Positions 30,663-36,208 of a stretch of DNA of 36,208 nt are shown piece by piece. The notes beneath the pieces were generated by a model, which worked only from the letters and a program-made list of their open reading frames with translations, did not search any database and was not told the DNA's origin. The position numbers were made by a program, and so were the translations under genes. The DNA is from a virus: IMG/VR virus record IMGVR_UViG_3300021127_000018, positions 1 through 36,208 of that record. One strand, given 5' to 3'. Within the stretch, counting starts at the first letter, position 1, and the number at the start of each line of letters is the position of its first letter.

Positions 30663-31031
30663 TCAATTTAACGCAGATGGCTTTCTAGGAGAAGCTTTTT
30701 TAGTTCTTTTTTGAGTTTGTTCGGCAACCAATTTTGCAGCTTCCGCTTCGATATCAAAAATAAATTTATTAGCCCATCTATTAACATCGCGTTTGATTTT
30801 GCTAAAGTCGATATTAAGAGAACATGAAAAAATTTCACTATTTTCGTAACCGATTTCTTTTTCTCTGGCCACCATTTGAGCAAAATCTTCCGCTGATATT
30901 CTAAAACATGCACCGCTTTTAGTAACAATTACTGCATCTTTTATATATTTTGTAGGCGGCGGATCAGACTCTAAAGTTAAATCATCTAAAATCATATCCC
31001 ACCCATTAGCTTCTAATTTGGATCTAGACAT
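30663..31031 (-). CDS. Conserved-type phage protein with Lys-rich tail
   Basis: A 122-residue protein. ATG 31031 is chosen because GAGGTGG precedes it closely, whereas 31070 has no ribosome site. N-terminus MSRSKLEANGWDMILDD; middle KDAVIVTKSGACFRISAEDF; C-terminal tail rich in Lys and Arg (KRTKKASPRKPS). Appears to be a small conserved protein of T4-like phages (memory). No function known. The 31032-31157 gap upstream holds no gene; I see no convincing promoter there. Confidence 0.66.
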   Translation of the reverse strand: MSRSKLEANGWDMILDDLTLESDPPPTKYIKDAVIVTKSGACFRISAEDFAQMVAREKEIGYENSEIFSCSLNIDFSKIKRDVNRWANKFIFDIEAEAAKLVAEQTQKRTKKASPRKPSALN

Positions 31032-31157
31032 GATTTCCACCTCTTTTTTATCTGTGTATCTATTTACCATATCTGGCCTCGCTCTAATGTTTATGTGTTA
31101 TTGTTGCATGTAATATAAATTTAATCGGTTGTGCGTATACGAAAGAAACTCAAAGAC

Positions 31158-32594
31158 CTAGTTGGCATAGTTGTTGTGGAAATAGTTTTCTAACCACTCA
31201 AAATCATTTATTTTGTCTAAAAATTCGGGAGAATTATGTTGCCATTTTACAGAATCTTGATAACCAATTTTAGCCCATTCTGCAAACGGAACGTCGAAAA
31301 ATACCGTTGACCATGTTTGCAGTCTCATTGCTGATTCTTGATCATTTGGATTCTCATACAGATTTTTAATTAACTTAATGCTTTCTCTTAATGAACTTTT
31401 CCATGTTTCGTATGGACTCGAATTGAATTGAGTTGTAGCTACAGTATGCGTTATAATTTTAAGTTCGCCTACGCTTGTTGTGTAATCGATCCAGTTGCCA
31501 TTATAATCTAAAACTTTTTGTTTGGGCCACAATTTTATTGCGCCATATCCATATTCAAGACCATTTACTGGATTCCTACTGTACCAGATATGAATATAAT
31601 CTTGATCAAATTTGGTTACATGGTATTTGAATTGCCAATCGTCATCTATTACCGTATCGCCGTCTATAGTCCAAAACATATGAGTAGATGATAATTCTGC
31701 ACATCGTCTATGAGCATTGTTAATTCCTTTAATGCCATGAATACGCCTGGCTTGCGGAAATTTTTCTTTTATTAGATACCAATGTTTATCAGCGTTTGGT
31801 TCATTATACGAAACAAAGAATATATCAAAACTGGCAGCATATATTGCAGCCGTGTCATGATGTATTTTGATTTGACCAGTTAACTTTGTTGGATTGAAAT
31901 TTTGTGCTGATTTTTCTTTTGCTAGATGTATAGGCCAGAGTTGTATACAAAGATCGTATGGTTCTATGAGATTTTTTGAATCTGGATGTTGTACAGGCCA
32001 TACATGAATATACTTTGTCTCGTGGTTTGGTAATGCAGATACAAACTCCCAATTAGGTAAAAATTCAACAGTATCTGTTATCACCCAAAACATTTTTGTT
32101 AGGGAAAGCGCTGCACATGCTTGGTACGTATTATCATCTATTATGTGCTTGATATGTGGATATTTTTTTAGGTATAAACGGTATGTTTGTTCATTACCAC
32201 CTGTGTAAAACATATCATAGGGAATATATGTAGCAACAGTATTTTCGTATAGTTTGATATTCGAAAAATCTAAGTTAGAACCCGTTATACCTCTGGCAGA
32301 AGTTCTAGAAAGTAATTGTATAGAAGATTCGGCTAAATCTATTTGTGTTCCGTTTGGTGCAGATACAGGCCATATATGAATATAATCGCTATCATAATCT
32401 GGAACTGTAAGCTTAAAATCCCAATCAGAAACAAACTCTACGTAATCGGATACAAGCCAGAACATCTTAGTAAAAGATGCTGTTGAACATGCTTGATATG
32501 GATTATTGTCGAGTATACGCTTTGCGTGTGGATATTTTTTCTTGTAATATTTCCAAGTTTGGTCGTTATCACCTGTGTAAAACATATCATACAT
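31158..32594 (-). CDS. Triple-domain glycosyltransferase-like protein
   Basis: A 478-residue protein built of three related ~100-residue units at about 2-100, 126-225 and 255-360. Each has an F/YDxFxxxxNE-like opening, KKYPHAKRI or EKFPQARRI, a C-A small-residue helix, TKMFW or THMFW, and DYIHIW. Only the third keeps IDGDTVIDDDW, the DxD-type donor-metal site; the first two read VSDYVEF and ITDTVEF. The C-terminal ~120 residues (SSPYETWKSSLRESIKLI onward) resemble the tail of the gene upstream. So one unit is probably catalytic and two are structural or binding copies. ATG 32594 overlaps the previous stop by eight bases; 32618 is a longer alternative. Confidence 0.7.
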   Translation of the reverse strand: MYDMFYTGDNDQTWKYYKKKYPHAKRILDNNPYQACSTASFTKMFWLVSDYVEFVSDWDFKLTVPDYDSDYIHIWPVSAPNGTQIDLAESSIQLLSRTSARGITGSNLDFSNIKLYENTVATYIPYDMFYTGGNEQTYRLYLKKYPHIKHIIDDNTYQACAALSLTKMFWVITDTVEFLPNWEFVSALPNHETKYIHVWPVQHPDSKNLIEPYDLCIQLWPIHLAKEKSAQNFNPTKLTGQIKIHHDTAAIYAASFDIFFVSYNEPNADKHWYLIKEKFPQARRIHGIKGINNAHRRCAELSSTHMFWTIDGDTVIDDDWQFKYHVTKFDQDYIHIWYSRNPVNGLEYGYGAIKLWPKQKVLDYNGNWIDYTTSVGELKIITHTVATTQFNSSPYETWKSSLRESIKLIKNLYENPNDQESAMRLQTWSTVFFDVPFAEWAKIGYQDSVKWQHNSPEFLDKINDFEWLENYFHNNYAN

Positions 32595-33501
32595 GTTTAA
32601 AAGCCATAAAATGATCAATTACATCATTTGCCATCCACGGTCGTGGAGGATTCATATATACTCGTTTGAAAAATTTAGACTCTTCGGGTCGCATCATACA
32701 AATATCAAGCCCTATTTTAGATCTAAGAATTGGCTCTAGACGCTCACATTCGGTACCTGGATCATTATCCTTAACTGATTTCCATAAATCTTGCATTGTT
32801 TCGTAATTGCTTATAACCGTGTGATCATTGTTTTCTATCATTGTATGGTAGACTCCAAGACGGGCACCATACATGGCCCATAGTCCGTTTTCAACGTCTG
32901 ATCCGATACTGCACCAAATACATAAACGATTTATGTTACCGTACCATATTTTCTTGTGAAAATCGCCAGTTGATACTACAGCGCCTCTTTCTAAGCACAT
33001 TTTTACACCTTCTCTAAAGCCGCTGCGCCATGCTTGCTGCTCACTAGCATTTATATGACTGGTACTATAACATCCTTGTACTTCGTGGTATTTGTTATCC
33101 CAACAAAATTCAACAGCCTTTCTTGGATCTTCTGCATTTTCATGGCTTTTCATAGATCTAACAAATTCTTTACTCCACAATTTAAGTCCACCATTTCCAT
33201 AAACAAGCCCATTAACAGAATTACGGCCAGCCCATGTCCATGCGTGATTAGATTGGTTTTCGTTAATATCAAGTTCAATTTCTAGAAAATTGGGATAAAT
33301 TTCATTATCTCCGTCAATTGTAACAAAAAAATCTGTTTCGCTGCTATCGGCGCAGGCTATATGCGCGGTATCAAACCCCTTAACACCGTGTACACGTTTG
33401 ATCCAAGGAATTAAATTCGTAGCCTGAGCGTACAGTATTTCTGCATTTGGTTCGTCGTAACTGAGAAAAATAAAATCAAAGCTATCTATACGATGTTTCA
33501 T
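32587..33501 (-). CDS. Glycosyltransferase-like protein (single domain)
   Basis: A 304-residue relative of the triple-domain protein. FDFIFLSYDEPNAE near 8, IKRVHGVKGFDTAH near 34, FFVTIDGDNEIYPNF near 58 with the DxD-type DGD, and NSVNGLVYGNGGLKLWS near 93. The C-terminal half has EQQAWRSGFREGVKM. These make it a GT-A family transferase in all likelihood, of a phage-specific branch. Start overlaps the previous gene by four bases (ATGA). Donor and acceptor unknown. Confidence 0.72.
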   Translation of the reverse strand: MKHRIDSFDFIFLSYDEPNAEILYAQATNLIPWIKRVHGVKGFDTAHIACADSSETDFFVTIDGDNEIYPNFLEIELDINENQSNHAWTWAGRNSVNGLVYGNGGLKLWSKEFVRSMKSHENAEDPRKAVEFCWDNKYHEVQGCYSTSHINASEQQAWRSGFREGVKMCLERGAVVSTGDFHKKIWYGNINRLCIWCSIGSDVENGLWAMYGARLGVYHTMIENNDHTVISNYETMQDLWKSVKDNDPGTECERLEPILRSKIGLDICMMRPEESKFFKRVYMNPPRPWMANDVIDHFMAFKHV

Positions 33502-33950
33502 ATATTTGGTCCTAAAAAGTAACTATAGGTATCTGCAGCTGGAACTGCCAAAAAATACTTGTTGTCTATTTTCATAAGTGTATTAACTGGTATGGTTTTA
33601 ATTAACCAGCTAGGATCATTTTTTAAGGTCATGTATAGCACTGCTGCATCTTTAGCGTATTTTGATTCAAATTCAATTGTATCAGAACTACAAATTAACA
33701 CAGAGCTCTTATCTCTTTCTAAATTAATCAATTGCGAAAATTGACGTGCTGGCATAGGATCGGCTTTTTTGAACAAAACGGGTAATTCTTCGAAAATATC
33801 GACCCGCCAATCTATAAATTTTTCCTTACCATGCATAAAATCTTCAGCTAGCTGTCTGGAAATTGGTACTGTTTCCCCAATGAGTTTTTTCCATGAGATT
33901 TTTCTAATTTGACCGGTCATAGGATCATAATCAACATATGCTTGTGTCAT
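33498..33950 (-). CDS. Hypothetical protein in glycosyltransferase operon
   Basis: A 150-residue protein between two glycosyltransferase-like genes, overlapping the upstream gene by 20 bases and the downstream gene by four. Contains YVDYDPMTGQIRKISWKK near the start and alternating beta strands; no enzyme motif. Such a position suggests an accessory or substrate-presenting role for the transferases (inference). Confidence 0.62.
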   Translation of the reverse strand: MTQAYVDYDPMTGQIRKISWKKLIGETVPISRQLAEDFMHGKEKFIDWRVDIFEELPVLFKKADPMPARQFSQLINLERDKSSVLICSSDTIEFESKYAKDAAVLYMTLKNDPSWLIKTIPVNTLMKIDNKYFLAVPAADTYSYFLGPNI

Positions 33951-34815
33951 CTTTTACCAGCCCTTCATAAATTGCTAATATGTCTTCAGTTAAAAAATCT
34001 TTGATGTTATAATGTAATGGGTAGAATTGCCTATGGTTTCCAATTTTCAACGATCCAACAGGATTCATAAAACATGGTAACGCTTCTCGCCAATCTGGCG
34101 GCAAAACAGGATTTAAACCTTGAAGTTCGCTTTTCATATGAGTAAATACAGGCGCGAGACGTTTTTTGTTGCAATTTTGATCTAAATCTAAAATTTTCAT
34201 GGCCAATCCAAATGCAACATCTGTACTGAACATTTGAGGTCTATTATTTGGCTCTAAGAAACTATCAAAAAATGTTTGCCAATTCCATGTTATAATTTTA
34301 ACCAATTCGAAAAATTTAAATGCGTCTACTGATTTATCAAAATAGGTAAACGCTGAGTAAACATTTGGCAAGTTATTAGCTGTAAAAGTCTTTCTACAAA
34401 AATCGCTTTCAATAATAGAACCTCGCCAATCTAACACTTTATTACAGGCAATAATTGGCTCGTTTGATGATTCAAAATTATCCCACCAACACGATATATC
34501 GGAAAAGAAAAACATGTCAGCGTCAAGCTTGATAGTTTGGTCATATGGACTCATCCATATGCTTTTCCATTCATTTTCAAGTTTCCAAGATGAATCTGCT
34601 GCATGATCTCCCCATGGAATTTCTACTATTTTATCAAACGCCCATGCATATCTATCTTGTATTATAGTTCCTGGGCTAACACATATGGTTAGATTAGACC
34701 ATTTTTTTTGAGAATGCTTTAGACTTAATGCAAGTGCATAAGCTAATCTAACATAATCCACATTGTTATTGTTTTGAGCAATAGTTAAAAAGCCTTTGGA
34801 TTTAGTTGATTGCAT
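33931..34815 (-). CDS. GT8-like glycosyltransferase
   Basis: A 294-residue protein. GFLTIAQNNNNVDYVRLAYALALSL at the start fits the nucleotide-sugar-binding strand and helix of family 8-like transferases; IKLDADMFFFSD near 94 carries the DxD motif; FSTDVAFGLAMK near 195 matches the second-half QxxDQxxLN-like region. It is coupled to genes on both sides by overlaps. Related in outline to the next upstream gene. Confidence 0.72.
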   Translation of the reverse strand: MQSTKSKGFLTIAQNNNNVDYVRLAYALALSLKHSQKKWSNLTICVSPGTIIQDRYAWAFDKIVEIPWGDHAADSSWKLENEWKSIWMSPYDQTIKLDADMFFFSDISCWWDNFESSNEPIIACNKVLDWRGSIIESDFCRKTFTANNLPNVYSAFTYFDKSVDAFKFFELVKIITWNWQTFFDSFLEPNNRPQMFSTDVAFGLAMKILDLDQNCNKKRLAPVFTHMKSELQGLNPVLPPDWREALPCFMNPVGSLKIGNHRQFYPLHYNIKDFLTEDILAIYEGLVKDDTSIC

Positions 34816-35680
34816 ACTCTATAATCCTTTGACTCATTCTACCTATAGACCATTTATTCATCAAATGTACATTGGTGCAAACTTTATGCAATTTGAAATT
34901 TCCTTGCTCAGCTTCACTTACAAAAATAGCAGTTCCATTTGTAAAGTCTATTAGGTCATCATGCTCTGTTGCAAACATTAATTGAGGTATTGGTAATGAT
35001 TTGACAGTGTTTTCTTCTAGTTGTGCATTCATCATATGAACTGCAATGCTTAATGCATAGTCATTACGAAAATAACCACTGCTATTGAATTTATAGAGTT
35101 GTTGGTAGTATCTATAATTTTGTTTTATAAATTTCATTAGAGAGAATAGATATTTTGCGCGTTCTGTCTTTTTAAAATACATGCATGTGGCCCAATAAAG
35201 TGGGATACTCGTATCATTAAATCTTTTGTCAAATCCTTTTAGGTTTTCAACATGATTTAAATCTCGAACTGATTTGTTTACAAGTATATCCTCTGCAGAA
35301 TTCCACACACAATCTAAGCTGTTATCTAGTACTAGAAAATCAGCGTCAAGTAATACAGTTTCGTCAAACGGGCTTATTGTAAAACTATCTGATCGATTGG
35401 TGTTATAATATGGTACCTTTTTTGAAGTGTATCGTGAATCATGAAATAAACGAGCCGAAGAATTTTCTGGATTATGTGTTATTATTAACTTATCAAATGC
35501 CTTATCAACAAGATATTCACCGTGAGTTTTGATCATCCAATCTAATGTAGCTTGATTAGTTGCCAATGCAGTAGTATTGATTTTAAGATGTTTTTTGATT
35601 AATAGACAGCAAACAATTGACATAAGACCGTAGTCAATTTCTTCATTATTATATGCATACACTAGATAACCTTGAGTCAT
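34802..35680 (-). CDS. GT8-like glycosyltransferase
   Basis: A 292-residue protein with YLVYAYNNEEIDYGLMSIVC at the start, TVLLDADFLVLDNS near 108 (DxD), and YFRNDYALSIAVHMM near 206, matching the family 8 D-x-x-A pattern. A YYNTNRSDSFTISPFDE segment precedes the DxD. It shares overall plan with the gene downstream, so the pair probably arose by duplication. It starts at a one-base overlap with the gene before it. Confidence 0.72.
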   Translation of the reverse strand: MTQGYLVYAYNNEEIDYGLMSIVCCLLIKKHLKINTTALATNQATLDWMIKTHGEYLVDKAFDKLIITHNPENSSARLFHDSRYTSKKVPYYNTNRSDSFTISPFDETVLLDADFLVLDNSLDCVWNSAEDILVNKSVRDLNHVENLKGFDKRFNDTSIPLYWATCMYFKKTERAKYLFSLMKFIKQNYRYYQQLYKFNSSGYFRNDYALSIAVHMMNAQLEENTVKSLPIPQLMFATEHDDLIDFTNGTAIFVSEAEQGNFKLHKVCTNVHLMNKWSIGRMSQRIIEYAIN

Positions 35681-36042
35681 TATGCCTCTTTCATTATTTC
35701 AGCAAATTGTTCTGTAGTAGATCTAGCTCGTTTTAAACGAGTGTATTCGCTATTATAAAAATTTGTTGCTTGAAAGTATTTGTCAAGCAAATCTTCGAGG
35801 AAGTTTTCTAAATCTTTTATTTCTATCGGATTATCATTTTCGTCAATTAGTACAATTGATGTACTGCCTTTATCTAGTACTAATTGTACAAATGTGATTA
35901 GTTCTCGTGTCGCCTTAAAAAATCCACCATTTATTGCAACGGTGATCATTGTGTCAAATTTGATTCTCAAATTTTCTTTTGTGTTTAAAAGATTCAAACG
36001 GAAATTTGAAGCTTCTAAGGCTTTTTGTATACGCTCATCCAT
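35680..36042 (-). CDS. Small helical protein heading the minus-strand operon
   Basis: A 120-residue helical protein with a strong ribosome site (GGAGG about six bases before the ATG). Long charged helices at both ends and a short beta segment (TSIVLIDENDNPIEI) in the middle. No motif recognised. It overlaps the first GT8-like gene by one base. Confidence 0.65.
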   Translation of the reverse strand: MDERIQKALEASNFRLNLLNTKENLRIKFDTMITVAINGGFFKATRELITFVQLVLDKGSTSIVLIDENDNPIEIKDLENFLEDLLDKYFQATNFYNSEYTRLKRARSTTEQFAEIMKEA

Positions 36043-36090
36043 GATAACCTCCAGATTAATTATTATTAATATGAGATTACTTTTGCAATT

Positions 36091-36207
36091 TTAAAGTGAT
36101 ATAGTAGTTGTATAAGTTGGACTAGAAACAGACAATGCGTCTGCTATAAGCTCCTGTACGGTGCTGTTGGTATTGCCGTCTACTACATCAGAAGGACTAT
36201 TTAGATT
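36091..36207 (-). CDS. C-terminal end of a minus-strand gene (partial)
   Basis: An open frame enters from the right edge and runs 38 codons to TAA at 36093-36091. Sequence is Thr/Ser/Asn-rich (VVDGNTNSTVQELIADAL, then SSPTYTTTISL), in style like a virion or fibre protein. No start is in the window. The 48 bases between it and the next gene hold the ribosome site but no clear terminator. Confidence 0.5.
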   Translation of the reverse strand, partial: NLNSPSDVVDGNTNSTVQELIADALSVSSPTYTTTISL

Positions 36208-36208
36208 T

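Noticed and set aside
1-36208. tRNA genes or CRISPR arrays
   Set aside because: No cloverleaf with a T-arm consensus and no regularly spaced direct repeats were seen by eye; a tRNAscan run would settle the tRNA question.

Overview
The window reads as part of the genome of a T4-like myovirus (tailed phage), judged from gene content and signals rather than any database match. It is AT-rich and tightly packed. Genes commonly overlap at ATGA or TAATG, and many small ORFs of unknown function sit between recognisable phage enzymes: 5'-3' exonuclease, ThyX, MazG-like NTP pyrophosphatase, MoxR/VWA pair, polynucleotide-kinase-type HAD phosphatase and HNH nuclease. Two octamers match the T4 late promoter TATAAATA exactly. 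No rRNA, tRNA, CRISPR array or IS element was seen. The host cannot be named; the general style recalls T4-like phages of aquatic bacteria (inference).

Left part (1-9.6 kb, + strand): a 7-deazaguanine DNA-modification locus. It holds a TGT/DpdA-like transglycosylase, FolE, QueD and QueE, mixed with small genes. No QueC was found. The locus is heavily invaded by mobile nucleases. A Vsr-like homing endonuclease gene (HEG) lies before queD and a GIY-YIG HEG after it. A 318-residue intein with its own Vsr-like endonuclease sits exactly at the third cysteine of the radical-SAM motif of QueE.

Middle part (9.6-23 kb, + strand): a GT-A glycosyltransferase, 5'-3' exonuclease, nucleotidyltransferase, a MoxR ATPase with its metallopeptidase/VWA partner, and MazG. 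A Hef-like HEG follows mazG, and a leftover copy of the mazG 3' end lies behind it. Sigma70-like promoters and two good intrinsic terminators divide this part into units. Two genes here carry a single in-frame UGA in otherwise intact frames.

Right part (23-36 kb): first a minus-strand Ntn hydrolase, then + strand genes for a truncated kinase fragment, a methyltransferase-like protein, two SGNH-hydrolase-like proteins, HNH nuclease and conserved phage proteins. After a tail-to-tail overlap at 29.15 kb, a minus-strand operon runs to the end of the window. It contains ThyX and five glycosyltransferase-like genes, one with three tandem domains.

The most striking regulatory feature is shared by all three free-standing HEGs. 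Each start region can fold into a hairpin whose loop contains a T4-type late promoter (two exact, one CATAAATA). Read-through transcripts would hide the ribosome binding site or start codon, while late transcripts beginning inside the loop would be free to translate. A fourth, weaker case precedes an ordinary small gene at 18079.
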